A stretch of 64,000 nt of DNA from Hyphodiscus hymeniophilus. Lineage: Eukaryota; Ascomycota; Leotiomycetes; Helotiales; Hyphodiscaceae. The notes under the pieces are model-generated. The model ran no database searches. It saw nothing but the letters and a program-made list of their open reading frames with translations, and was not told the origin of the DNA. Positions 1 to 11,687 of this stretch are shown piece after piece. The position numbers were made by a program, and so were the translations under genes. The first letter of the stretch is position 1; each line of letters starts with the position of its first letter. The stretch lies in contig VNKQ01000015.1 of assembly GCA_016508695.1 (NCBI GenBank), forward strand, positions 744,001 to 808,000, read 5' to 3'.

Positions 1-656
1 ACGCTTGAATCAGCCTCTGACACATATGGAGGACGACAGGTCCATATCTCAAAGATAACAGATCCAAGAGCAAAGAGTTCTGTCTCCTGGGTAGGTTGCG
101 AGCCCAGGTAGTCGGGATGCTGGCTGCGAGCCTCGTATGAAATCCATGCCTCATCGTCTCCGACTTTCGATCCGGCAAAGTCGCACAATTTCGCATGATT
201 GTCCTTGCCCAGCAGAATGTTTTGACAGCCAAGGTCGCTATGAAGAACGCCGTTCTGATGCAAGTATACCAGCCCCTCGCAACACTCTCGTATCCATTGA
301 GGCGCAGACGATGCTCGTGTACATTGAGGCAGCTTCGCCAGGTGCTGTCGCAGTGTGCAGCTAAGCCTCTCGAGTACCAGCCCCGATGCCCACTGTTCGT
401 AAAACTTTATGACGTTTCTCGAAGAATAGCCACCGCTTTGGAGTTTGTCGTAAATCATCCACTCCCTTTCGAGGTCCATTTGTCCTTCTTCGTCCTGAGA
501 GAAAACCTTTATAACTCGGTCATCGTCAATTGCAAACACACTGCCGGATCCTCCGTGGCCAACCCAGGAAGATCCTGCGAAAGAGAAGTTTGCCTTCCAC
601 TCATCCCTGTTCTGCGTTCGCGGGAGAGATCGAGGCTGGAGCGACGCTGCAAGCAT
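1..656 (-). CDS. Fungal-type protein kinase domain protein (C-terminus cut by window edge)
   Basis: An open frame starts at the ATG at 656-654 and runs off the left edge, giving about 218 residues. It reads as a eukaryotic protein kinase domain. A glycine-rich loop (GHGGSGSVF, about residues 36-44) is followed by a VIKVF strand holding the ATP-binding lysine. The catalytic loop reads HSDLGCQN where the consensus is HRDLKxxN, and the metal-binding motif is DFAG instead of DFG. The arginine-less catalytic loop and DFAG are usual in a fungal-specific kinase family, so they do not by themselves mean loss of activity. Subdomain IX (ALGSVIFEIWTCRPPY) is also visible. The start was chosen as the first in-frame ATG upstream of the loop, and an upstream exon cannot be excluded. 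The substrate is unknown. The kinase identity is clear; the 5' end is less certain. Confidence 0.75.
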   Translation of the reverse strand, partial: MLAASLQPRSLPRTQNRDEWKANFSFAGSSWVGHGGSGSVFAIDDDRVIKVFSQDEEGQMDLEREWMIYDKLQSGGYSSRNVIKFYEQWASGLVLERLSCTLRQHLAKLPQCTRASSAPQWIRECCEGLVYLHQNGVLHSDLGCQNILLGKDNHAKLCDFAGSKVGDDEAWISYEARSQHPDYLGSQPTQETELFALGSVIFEIWTCRPPYVSEADSS

Positions 657-2583
657 TGAGTGTTGTGTTCGATATCTGTGATGAGAAAGACGTCATTGAA
701 CGCTTCAACATAACAAACGATCCAGCTAGCTGTGCGGAAAATGTTAGATGTGTTGGCGATATCAGCAAGCTGGGAGAACATAGGAATTGTACATTGCCAC
801 AGATGGGGCTCAAGAATCCTGGTAGAGATGGTGTGAGGAGTGAGGCTCGATTGGCTCCGACGTTGTGTGTGGTTGCATTGATGCCCAAAAAGCAAGTAAA
901 AAGACGATGAAGGAGATGTGGGCGAATTGATCGAATGGTCAGAATCTAGCACCACTCCTGTCTCGAGCATAGAGAAGGCGCAGCATCGATGACCGAGCCA
1001 TCCAAGGAGAGTGTCACTCCTCCCTAGCATTATTCGGGCAGCTTCGAGTGAGGTGCAGCTGCGCGCCAAAGATTGAGGCTCAATTTCGAAAGTGTGTGTC
1101 TGCATTGGAATCCACCTGCCACGTCGGGCGGGAGATCGTTACGCTGCTTTTGCTTTTCCCACAATATCCCCGAGATTGAGGGTATTACATGCAGGATGCG
1201 TAGGATACAGCATAAAATCGCCAATCAACACTTGGAGTAGAGTGGGTGGCTGACGGAAAATTCGTCGAATGAGATTGTCTGAATCCTTGTGTGCCACACC
1301 TTTCAACTTCAAGCGTGCCCCATACCCTGAAATAGGGTCACAGTATCGTTCTCATCATGTCTTCAAGCTGCAATCAAAGAGTTTTCAAGTTGGTAGAAGG
1401 GCAGACTATGAGAGAATAATACAACCGAGAACATGTTTCACGTTTCAACGGCTTCAATAGAGGTGCTTTGAGTGATAATATGCCAACAAACGAGAGACTT
1501 ACCCGCAAGGCTGCAGATCTTCTTGCTGTGCTCCAGACCAGTGACTCTAGCTGACCACCTTTCCAAAAACAGTCGAATCGGTTTGGAGCCATATCAAGGA
1601 AGATGGTGTGGTAGTCGTTGGGCAACAAAAGGAAGCAGGCGTGGAGGACTTGGTGCAACTGGCGCAAAGCTTCATGCAAGATGTAAGAGACAAAGAAACT
1701 GCTTGGTCACTCGTCGCCTCATCAAACGGGAATCCATGAGTGGATTGGAAAGAGAAGCAAATACTAGAAAGAAATACAAAGCCTCAAATACCACACCGGC
1801 TAGCTACTATTAAGCCAACATCCGCGACTGGCGGTGAAGGTCAAACACGTTTCGCACTTTCGAACAGAATGGCAGGGCGATCTGCTATCCTCTCTTCGTT
1901 TCCTTTTGAGCTATTGGCATCGAGACTTTCCAGAAGGATTTGTTGACCACTTTACAGAAAATAGCTTCTGATTTTATGTGCGGGAAAGGTGAACCTTGTA
2001 ATAAAGATCACGTGGGAACCCCTTCAGGCTACCTCCCATGCCCCAATTTCCGGATTGAGAGATTGGTAGAAGTAGTGCTGGTTAAGTAGTATTGTATATC
2101 TATTAGATGACTCGATTACGATAGAATACGAGATTAAATCTCCTCTCGAGCAAGAAAATTGACGCCAAAGCTATGCTGTGCCAAATGCCAATGCGAAATC
2201 AGCTTCCTTCCATCGACCAGCCGTTCTCGACGCTCGAAAAGTCAAAAGGAGTAGCTTGATCAGATATAAGTTTCTAGTAATTAGGCTTTTGTCAGCATAA
2301 GGGCAACGTTTCGAAGGTTAAAATGAAAATACCTGAGCAGTCTTGTCGGAAAGAAACCTAGATGTAATATTTATCATCCAGGTTATCATTCTAGTCTCCG
2401 ATCGCAGTCGCGACATAGTTTCTAAGATGAATAATTGAGGGGATCTGCTTTAATCTTCACCGTGAGCGCCACCGTGCATTTGCTCGTGAGATTGGACGCT
2501 CTTACCGGCAATTTCTTGCAGTCGTCTTGGAAGTATGATTCAGCCAGAAGAATCTATAAAATCCCGCATCCATCATCATGTCA
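657..2583. other. Intergenic stretch without a supportable gene
   Basis: About 1.9 kb between the kinase and the TPR gene. Minus-strand open frames at 509-1105 and 1374-1679 look partly protein-like. The second ends at a GTAAGT-like donor, but neither joins into a longer product nor matches a family I know. It may hold a decayed gene or the kinase upstream region. Confidence 0.4.
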
Positions 2584-4649
2584 TTAGCGGTCTTCCTTCA
2601 ATCGACAGAAGCAAGACGATCTGATAGGAACGTCTGCTATCTCAAGTGCCTTCGCCAGCTTTTCTTCAATTAAAGCGGCCTCTGATTTGCAGTCTAGTCT
2701 TCTGAGACATTCGTGGTAGCCATGCAGGGCCCAGACATTATTCCGATGTTGAAGCGCCCGAGGCAGAGTATTGTCCATCCCTAGATCGGCTTTGTATACA
2801 GTTGCCGCCTTCTCGACTTGGCCTTGTTCTAAGAGAAGGGCTCCATACGCATGTCTGGTTGGCTGCATCCAACCCCAAGGCTCATCATATGGAAGAGAGT
2901 CGTCGAGCGTGATGGACCGAAGCAAGTGGTCAAACGCAACGTCGAAGTTTCCTCGGCGGTATTCAAGCTCTCCGTCAAGCATTGCACTTGCGACCATCAG
3001 GATGTCAACACATTTGTTGTTGAACAGCATACGTGAAGGCGGTACATGCTTCAATGCTTCCCGAAATTTTTCGCGCTCTATCTCCGCATGGTCCACATTA
3101 CCTGTCGCAGCCAAAGCAACTCCTTTAGCATAGTGCACCATCGCAGTGGTCACACAGTAGAGCTTCTGATCCAGCGGTATTTCGAGACTAAGAAGATCAT
3201 CCCAAAGACCAAAACGAACCAGGACGTGCATACGCACAGTCAGAAACCCCTCGAGCCAATCAGCCATTGGAGGTGAGTTTACACGGAGGAGATCCTCCGG
3301 AAGTGTTGTCTCGAGCGCTTTAACTGTGTCCATCGCAACCTTTGATCGCCCAGCAAACATTGCAGCGTAAATGCAGAAGTGATAATCGTGACAGCGGTAA
3401 AGTGTGTAAAAGTTTAGGGGTCCTGATCGCGTGAGAAATTTATCATCGGCCCAAATCGCTTCCATATTTGATGATATGGCTCGTTGATAATCACCGCAAA
3501 GAATATCGAGATGTGTTGGCATGTGCTGCAAATGTCCCGCATCGGGGACAAGTCCACGAAGATGATTCGTCACAGGTAGCGCATCTTCAGGAGTAGCAGA
3601 CTGTGAAAGATCGGCATTAGCCACTGAATGTAATTCAACCGTTCAAAAAGACAAAGAGGAACCGTGACAACAATCACAAGGATTACGCACCATCTCCATA
3701 AGGTGGGTATATAAGTGTAAGAGACCAGGATGTGCGAGCCCTCCCTCTTTGGCCAACGCCCCGTCAAGAACGTTCTTCGCATCTATGGTGCGGGCTCCAT
3801 TAGCTGGCTGGCCGCTCCGTATATCCCACAATTGCCAGGGCGTCAGATTCATCAATGCATCTGCGTAGAGTGCTGCCACATCAAGGTCATCTTGAAATTC
3901 ATTACTGTGAGAGTTGTGAAAATCAGTATTACTCTTCCATCTGGGCGAAAGCGAGAAGCGATCCCAATGATTCAATAATTTTGTACGACGAAGGGCACGA
4001 AGGACAGGAAGTTGTTCAACAAAGTGTAGCAAGGTTCGTAATTTCTAGAATAATGGATCCAAATAACACTCACTACACGCATTCCATGGCTCTGGCATAT
4101 TTCTGATTCCATATTGAATAATCATTCTCAGTTCGCTCCTCGGGGTATCTGAATTGGAGCGCATTGATTATTGCTTGTTCGACAGGCGACGACTCATGGG
4201 CTCTGGCCTGTTTGACGGCCTTACTAGTTCGATTCACAACGGTGTCGAGTTCTTTCTCGTCGAAAAAGTCCCATGGCTTATTGTAGTTCGGGCCAAGGGC
4301 ATAAGCGAGTCCCCAGAAGGCCATTGCACAGGATGCATCTTCTGCAATGGCCTTCTCAAAACACTTTACTGCCTCCTACCGGATATTTCAGTAAAAGACT
4401 CCCATCCGATTCCTGAATGATGAAGTGAGGAGCGGAACAGATATTGGCCTGCCTCGAAACAATACGCAAGTAGAGGAAAAAAACTCGGAGCGAATGTAGG
4501 AGGATGTAGCCCACCTCATGGTTGAAACCATAACACCAAATGAGCCCTCGATTGAACCACAGCTGAGTTTTCTCACTCTTAGTAGTCACCGGCCGCTGGA
4601 ATGATCCAAGATCAAAGTATTCATCTTGCGATGATGCAGGGCCGCTCAT
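2584..4649 (-). CDS. TPR-type repeat protein, 4 exons
   Basis: Exons 4649-4515, 4375-4074, 3904-3691 and 3600-2584 join in phase to 555 residues. Introns have GTGGGC, GTGAGT and GTGCGT donors and AG acceptors, and each join restores continuous family-like sequence. The protein is helical and TPR-like throughout. It belongs to a large uncharacterised family found in fungi and bacteria, recognised from blocks such as NRGLIWCYGFNHEEA near the start, DDLDVAALYADALMNLTPW in the middle and GLVPDAGHLQHMPTHLD after the third intron. No signal peptide or membrane segment is seen. TPR arrays usually act as protein-binding scaffolds, but no partner or pathway can be inferred here. The gene model is strong and the function is unknown. 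Confidence 0.85.
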
Positions 4650-5842
4650 GCTGATTGCGTACTCGATCGCCCACTCGCTCAGACTGTTCGAACGGGTGAG
4701 GATTGTAAGTTCCGACTAGTGACTTCAATGTCGTGGGAGTTATGGATTATGCGGAAAAGCACCAGGACTCAATCATTAGGCGTACTTCGATAAGCTGGGG
4801 GAGAGTTTGAGGGGTTGATTAAATTCTCCCCTTCTTGATGGTTCTTTTCGGATATGTCCACTTGCTTAGATGGAAATTATGGGAGATTTCAGGTGATTCG
4901 GAAGATATTCGACTGAAGGGAGATTGAAGGGAACCTATTCAACTCTGTTGTGATGACATGTCGGTGCAAAGAGCTTAAGATGGGAGGTGAACCAAGCATT
5001 TGCCTAGACCTAAAAAGGGAAGTGCAGCCGATGATCCCTTCGGGGTATTCTATGAAAAGGGGAAGCGATAAATCTAGGTAAGAAAGTAAACATATGATTC
5101 CAAGATGAAGGTGATACAAGAGTCCCTCCCCACTCCCAGCTTAAACGCACCTCGAGTGATCCGGACGAAGTCGCCGTTCTTTCAGTGGTATTAGTCTCCG
5201 AAGCAGAACTCAATTCCGCGCTTGAAGTAATCCTATCCTTGACGATGAATCGGCGTTCCAAGCAGAAATTGCCAGTGATTGTCCTTTTGACGTCGCGAAA
5301 GCACTCTTAATTATGGTGCTAGTCGGAAGCGCGACCCCAGAATTAGCTGTCATGACCATTACAACAGCAGCTGGTCCTACATTGTTCGTGCTGAACGCAC
5401 CCATTTCACTGTAGTATTACTTAAAAAATCGGACGGACTGCATCCCCGCAGCAGCATAGTCTGAACAGTTTCAATGTTAGCGATCGCTTCATCTAAGAAT
5501 GAGATGAAGAATGCGAGCTCACACCCGCCCCGCGAAGGTCGATGGAGATCTCGTTGAACAGCTCCAAAGAAACGGCGTCTTTAATTTCCATCGTCACCCC
5601 CACTTACTTGGCCTTTAGGTATAATGAGTGCAAACCCATCTGCGCTAAGTCAAAGACCCAAAGTGATGAGTTGACAAATGAGAAAGATAGCACCGCAAGC
5701 TCAAGACTACCTATGATCGTATTTAGGACCCTGACATCGAAAGCGTCATGCACCAGGTAGGTCATGTTTAGGATATGAAGTCAGCTAGAATATGGCCAAT
5801 GAGATCCAAGCCAATGTTCGAGCTATTTCGAGTAATCTGCTT
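4650..5842. other. Intergenic, no recognisable gene
   Basis: Short minus-strand frames, including a hydrophobic one at about 5765-5600, show protein-like composition but are broken by stops. They may be further decayed coding DNA next to the HET pseudogene. I see no RNA gene. Confidence 0.35.
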
Positions 5843-6470
5843 TTAATATATCTCAAAGTCCATTACTCCTGCCTTGTATGGATCCCTGGCTCGCCAATCC
5901 CGAATAGACTCACCTTGCATAATGCTGTGGACATAGCAAGCTCCTATAAGAAGATAATGGTCGCCTTCAGGTCTCAGAACACATAGTGCCTTCGCCGCAA
6001 ATATGACAGCCCCAATATTTCCGGATTTTAGGAACTTAGGAGCAAGTCCAGTATATCGTTCCTTAATCAGAAATAGCTCGGATCAAAATTTGATGCCCGG
6101 CCGAAGGGGCCGAAAAGAGTTCTCATCAAGAAACTTACTGAGTCAGCTCAAATAGGCATTTCTGATTGACACAGATAGCATGTGCCCACATGATCTTCGT
6201 TCCTGACCTTGCGGCGAAACCGTCTCAACTCAATGGCTAGATTGGCAGATTTCAACAACTCCTTCCCGTTGCATTTGATCACAAATATATTGGAAGCATC
6301 ACCCAGCACATCGCAGAGGGCTTCATAAAGAGGTGCTTGGTGGATATTGAGAACTTGAAGGTGGCACTCAATATGTGGCCATGTAAGCCTGAATGTATAT
6401 TCAGCAATGTAATGGAATCTGAGGCCGGAAGTGGCTCAGAACGATAGGTTGTCTTCGAGGCCTTGCTCAT
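5843..6470 (-). pseudogene. HET-domain (heterokaryon incompatibility) gene remnant
   Basis: Two pieces of one HET protein lie in order on the minus strand. The N-terminal piece begins at the ATG at 6470 with EPLPASDSITLL. After a frame change around 6365-6375 it continues as IECHLQVLNIHQAPLYEAL and a degraded WGD-like motif (DVLGD). It changes frame again just before the diagnostic block WAHAICVNQ (consensus WVDAICINQ) near 6190-6160. The C-terminal piece (6082-5843) is an open frame with ERYTGLAPKF, GDHYLLIGACYVHSIMQGE and a natural stop, which is the usual end of HET proteins. The several hundred residues normally in between are missing. Intact family members mediate non-self recognition and cell death. 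With two frame changes and a large internal deletion this copy cannot make a normal protein. Confidence 0.75.
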
Positions 6471-8343
6471 GGAAGGTATATTATTCAGTAGCGTTTTGCA
6501 GCTACCAGGGCTGGCATGATGATACAGCATATGTCTACCTGATGAACAAATATCGACACAACTTTGTAAAAGCAGAGTGATGAGCTTTCAACAGTCTGCT
6601 TTTGAGAATGAACTTTATCAGAAACTGGCCTCCGCCTCACCCACACCCATATTGTACTCTGCAAAGACTCCGACGGCGCCACTGTCCATTATCCAGCCTC
6701 GTGCATTGCTCTCTCTTTGCTTCAGCCTGCTGCAAGGCAGAAGGTAACTTTGCTCGTATAAAGCATTAAAGAGAAAACTTGTGTTCCTCCTCGCCAAATT
6801 TGCCCTATCATCCTGGCATGTTTTGAAGAATTTAGCAACTTTGTTGGACGTGAGGGGGGATATGGAGTCCACGTTGAAAGAGCTCACGTTTCTTGGCGGG
6901 GAAAAGGAGGGATCGCCGCGAAGCGACCGGCGGCACAGGGGTTCTCGGCGCCTAAAGTGCAGTGGAAAAATCTTGGGCGAAAATCACTCAAAAACCGTTT
7001 CTTATCATCTCAACTTCAATCGCCAACCAGACCTTGATCGGTCAATCCAACCAAACTTCTACTGCACAGCTAGACCTTCCATCAATTTTCTAACCAAAGG
7101 TATGTCTTGGGACGGCGTCAATCCCACTTCTTATTCCAAGGTTGTTTACTGATAGATGACGTTGGGGTCTTAGACTCACGGCCACAAAACTTTTCAATTC
7201 CAACCCCACAACTCATTTCCTCACAAACTCAAACACAAACATCCACGATCCCCCTCTACTTCTGCGAACGACGATACATACTCTGCAAGCTCGCTCTCAC
7301 TGTCGAAAGACTCGATGAACAATACACATTGAGTATATTGCAACTACTGCAATCGTCACAGCCACTGTCTTCTGGCATTGGACTGCGACCCCACCAACAA
7401 TCCCAGAATTCCTCCGACTCCTCCTCTATGAGCACCAAAGACCTGCTGAGATTCCTATCCAAGCCAGCCAAGTATGTCAAATTTCTCTGTTCGAAGCTTT
7501 GGGGAGCGTACTATAATGGAAGACATCAATCGCTCAAGCCGCTCAAAATTGTCGACGGGCTGGCAGTTTGATGAGGATGCCTTCAGCCGAGAAAGATCGC
7601 ATGATGGTCCCCTTTTCCAGACTACATAAATCTGCCCCAAGAAAGTTTTAGGAGAAGTCTTCCTTGCCATCGAAGAGGGTTGAAAGATGTCAGACATCAA
7701 TCCCATCCACCACCTTCATACACGACGTTTGATATTTAGTAACAACGAAGTTATGGGGTCACGAAGGACTGATTCGGCGAATCAATCATACACTCAAGTG
7801 ATCAGCTGGGCATATGCCGTTGAGCATGATTTGAATCATGCGAATCAGTCGAAGGGCTCCCATAGTCATTTATCTTATGGCAACTTCTCCCACTTTATGA
7901 GCAGCTGCTCTTCTTATACAACGTGCTGACATTCGTTTCCCCCCAGGCCCAGATAACACCAGCCACGCCCCAAACCCCGATATAACCCAGTGAATACAAA
8001 CTGCAGATCAACCTCGTCTGCTAGACCCGATATCAACGGTATCGGTATCTACAGAGCGAGGACCACAACCATCAATATTCCCTCCACAAAAGACTTCTTC
8101 ATCCCTTTGTGTACCCGACCTCCATAACGTCCCCTACGTGACGTTCATCACACACCGCATCTAGCTGGCTCCGCCAGCACACAATATTTCCCACAGTTCT
8201 GTGGGCCTTCTCTTCTCAGGCGAACACCGCAAGGTTCGTCTGGGTGGCAGATAGTGCTTCACAGTACTTGCCAGCAAGCATATCAACTTCTTAATCCACC
8301 TGAATCTCTCGACAATCAGCACGAAAGGAACTCCTGCGTAGTT
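6471..8343 (+). promoter_or_regulatory. Upstream region and probable long leader of the AdoMet decarboxylase gene, with uORFs
   Basis: From about 7000 the strand is C/T- and CA-rich, as in fungal 5' leaders. ATG-initiated short frames lie upstream of the main start, including 7516-7629 (37 codons) and 7687-7929 (80 codons). Polyamine-pathway mRNAs in animals, plants and fungi are often controlled by uORFs. That this leader is transcribed and acts in this way is inference. A separate small gene cannot be excluded. 6471-7000 holds nothing I recognise. Confidence 0.35.
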
Positions 8344-9986
8344 ATGGTCAACCTAGAGATACCCTCTCAATACACATTTTCACCTTCTGAAGGTACACCG
8401 CATCTTACTATCAACCGAGAGGCTACTATCGATCTTGATTCTAGTAATGCCTTCGAAGGTAAGAGCTCGCAGACTGTCCTGCGGAACGCCTACTGACAAT
8501 AGCAGGACCTGAGAAGCTGCTAGAGGTCTGGTTTGCTCCGGCACCTGATGCCTTACCTCTAGGAGCAAAGAAGGATGGATTGAAATCTGTCCCCGGTGAA
8601 ACATGGAAGGAGATGCTTGATCTTGTCAACTGCAAAGTCCTCTCGGTAGTCGAATCCGAACACATTGATGCCTATCTCCTATCCGAGTCGAGCATGTTCG
8701 TTTTCCCGCACAAGCTGATCCTCAAAACCTGCGGTACTACTACACTTCTTCTGGGGCTTCGCCGCATGTTAAGAATTGCGGCTATTGATGCCGGATTCCC
8801 TGCGCACAATGTTGGTTCTCTAAAGGATATCAAAACGGCAGCTACGCCATATCGAGTCTTCTACAGCCGAAAGAACTTTCTTTTCCCCGAAAAGCAACAA
8901 GGACCACATAGAAGCTGGAAGCAGGAAGTCAAATATCTTGACGATATGTTCACGGGTGGCAGCGCCTACATGGTTGGCAAGATGAATGGAGATCATTGGT
9001 ACCTCTACTTGACAACGCCGAATACTACCTTGACCCCTCCACGAACTCCTGAAAGCGAGAAGATTTGCACTGAAACGAAGTTCTTGAAGATTCCAACAAG
9101 TTCGGCCTATCCATATGGATGTGGAGCACTGGGAACAGATGATGAGACACTAGAGATCCTTATGACAGATCTCGAAGTCGAAAATGCGAAACAGTTCTAC
9201 CTTGAACACGCGAGTGCGGTCGCGGAAAAGAAGTATTTTGAACGGGCACAAGAAGCTCGCAAGGAAGCATCCAACAGCCTGGGAGAGCTTAGCGGAAGCA
9301 TCCGCAACCTGAGCGGAACCACAGCAGGCAGTAATGATGACACGTTTGACGTGTTCAGCAACACATCCTCTGACAATGCTGGTCTTTGCACGCCAGAAGA
9401 TGACGTAGGATTCCCGGATGAGCTCGCCACAGAAGGGCATGCTCTTGGAACGGTGGTCTCCGAGGCTTGCGGTCTCTCGGAGGTCTACCCAACGAGCAGA
9501 TATCCTGATGCGCGTGTGGATGCCTATCTCTTCACACCGTGCGGATTCTCTGCCAATGGAGTGATTCCTGCTCCCGACCAAGCTGGCACTGCCACTCATT
9601 ACTTCACAGTGCACGTTACGCCGGAGCCTCAGTGTTCGTACGCGTCGTTTGAGACCAACGTACCTGGACGACAGAGCGGGCGTGAAACGGTGGATGTGAT
9701 TGAGCATGTGGTGAACATCTTCAAGCCGAGTCGTTTCAGCGTCACGTTGTTCGAGGCAAAGGTCAATTCGGTGGAGGTGCGTCAATTGGGTTTAATTGGC
9801 GACTCGACGACGGAGGCTAAGGCGGTGGAGAGCGGCATGATTAGAAGCGCGAGGATGGAGAAGATTAGAGGATACAGACGAGTAGAGAGGATCGTGCACG
9901 ATTTCGATGGCTACGATCTGGTGTTCCGCTACTATGAGCGCGATGGATGGGAGGGTGGTGCACCGCGAGTGGGCGAGATTGACTGA
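8344..9986 (+). CDS. SPE2: S-adenosylmethionine decarboxylase proenzyme
   Basis: Exons 8344-8458 and 8506-9986 (intron GTAAGA...GCAG) give 531 residues. The enzyme decarboxylates S-adenosylmethionine to supply aminopropyl groups for spermidine and spermine. Yeast-like blocks are clear: SSNAFEGPEKLLEVWF at the intron junction, then YLLSESSMFVF. Self-cleavage between Glu99 and Ser100 would create the pyruvoyl cofactor, as at yeast Ser88. KTCGTTTLL, YRVFYSRKNFLFP and HVTPEPQCSYASFE follow. It is about 135 residues longer than yeast Spe2. Much of the excess is a Ser/Asn/Gly-rich insert near residues 220-270 between conserved blocks, typical of filamentous fungi. An in-frame ATG-less extension exists upstream; 8344 is chosen as the first ATG close to the homologous N-terminus. 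Identification is firm. Confidence 0.93.
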
Positions 9987-11687
9987 GGGAGGCCTCGAGA
10001 TGGCCGAGCTGACGGAAGGACTGGTGGATGGACCAGCGAGGGGCCTGGTGGCGTTTCCTTTTCACGAAGTTCTGACGTTGGTTTGGGGGATGATCACACT
10101 CCTTTGGGTTTATTTCACACCTCAGACTGAATGTGTCTAACATCCTCAGTGTGTGGATACTTGCTTCGATTCCTAGGTAGATATTTCGTTGCCCGTTGCC
10201 TGCCTTCAGGCTGCATGTTTCGTTGAATACACACGTCTTTGTCCCGGGGCTCATGATACGGAATGCACTTCACAGTGATCCTTCAAGTAACACCATATAA
10301 ATCAGGCCGCAGCGATGTAAACCACGAGCTCCGGTCGAGGTCACCGATCATCCGTGGACCGACCATACGATATCATGACAACATATGAGCGCATGAAGTA
10401 TCGCGCATTAAACATAGCATTTCACCTAGCCACCATGTAAACGACTCCTCCTCCTCCTCCGACCAGGTCCAATGAATGGACATGAGGTCAATGGTGGTGA
10501 TGGCCTGAGTGTGACGGCGGCCGCATGGTCACGTCCTTTCTCCGTTTCCGTTGGAAGCGGGAGACCCCGAGTCAGAGCGAGACACGAAAGTCTCGGTGGC
10601 AAGATTGGAATCTCGGACGGATAATTAGGACTTTGGAATATGAAGGATAGGAAATTAATGGGATCGGAGAGGAGACAGATCTTAGGGGAAATTGGATGGG
10701 GATGTACGGAGAAGTGATGAAGCGTTGGGAAAAGAAATGAATTGAAACAATTTCGATACCTGAGGTGCAGGTGAAGGGAAAGGAAACAGAGGAGAGGAGG
10801 GGATGGTTGGAGGGTTGGAGGGTTGGATGTAAGCGCGGAGAGGTCGAGATGAGTGGTGTCGGTGGGTTGGGAGACCTTGGCTGCTACTTTAAAGACTTGG
10901 TGAAGCGTGAATATGTGAATGTGAAGGCAATTGTATAATGCTGGATTTATGCAACTTCCTACCGTGATTTAAAACCAGAATCACGAACAATCGCGGTGGG
11001 CATATCCTACGACTTTATACGCGTCGTCTACCAGTCCTGCGATTCGTCGAAATGTGCCCCTTCCCCTTACATGCCCTCGCGCCGTGATGGCCCCAATGAG
11101 AAGCGTCAATGGCACCGCATGAATCTGCTCAACCACTCTTCTGTCCAATCTCCTCCCCGTCCTCACTCCTCCCTCCTCCCTCCTCCCTCACTCCTTGCTG
11201 CTTCATTCCCGCCTCACTCCTTGCTGCTTCATTCCCGCCTCAACTCGAGACTAGAAAAGCAGATCTGGTGGAGCGTGTCGGGCTGTGCTTATTGGTGCTG
11301 GAGCGGCCTCTTGGAGCGAACACCCGCGAAGCACACACGCTTCAACACGCTCTCCTGCAGACCAATACTGCATCTCTCGACGCCCCCCGAGCAGTGAGCA
11401 CCCAGACGACTTCCTTCCTTGGCCCAGTACGAGCTGAGAGGTGGCAAGTGACTTCGATATATCCTGCTCGCCCTCCCTTCAAACTTCGAAGCTCCTCTTT
11501 CATTGTTGCTGGAAAGCGGGAGAGACGATAATAAACAAAAGCTGTACCTACCACACACCTCCTTGCACGCGATTATTGAGTTCGAGAAGAATTGGTTTAT
11601 TTTTACTACAATTCTCATCTTGATTGAAAGGTCAGGCTGGTAGGAAGAAAGATTTTGGGAATCAATTGTCGGTCGTTGCAGACAGTC
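9987..11687. other. Intergenic region and leader of the next gene
   Basis: 1.7 kb. The first part is probable SPE2 3' UTR. A G-rich stretch at about 10600-10860 has short GGTTGGAG repeats. From about 11100 the plus strand is strongly C/T-rich up to the start at 11688, which fits a pyrimidine-rich promoter or 5' UTR. I see no gene in it. Confidence 0.45.
11187..11238. repeat. 26-bp perfect tandem duplication
   Basis: The unit beginning CTCACTCCTTGC and ending ATTCCCGC occurs twice head to tail (11187-11212 and 11213-11238), followed by another CTCA. It lies in the C/T-rich leader of the 11.7-kb gene and looks like a recent slippage duplication. Confidence 0.9.

Noticed and set aside
509..1105. 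198-codon minus-strand frame overlapping the kinase 5' end
   Set aside because: It overlaps the kinase frame out of phase, has no known motif, and the kinase reading is clear.
1374..1679. 101-codon minus-strand frame with protein-like composition
   Set aside because: No family recognised, and neither upstream nor downstream exons could be joined in phase.
9150..9785. 211-codon frame on the minus strand
   Set aside because: Antisense to the well-supported SPE2 coding sequence; composition is a shadow of it.
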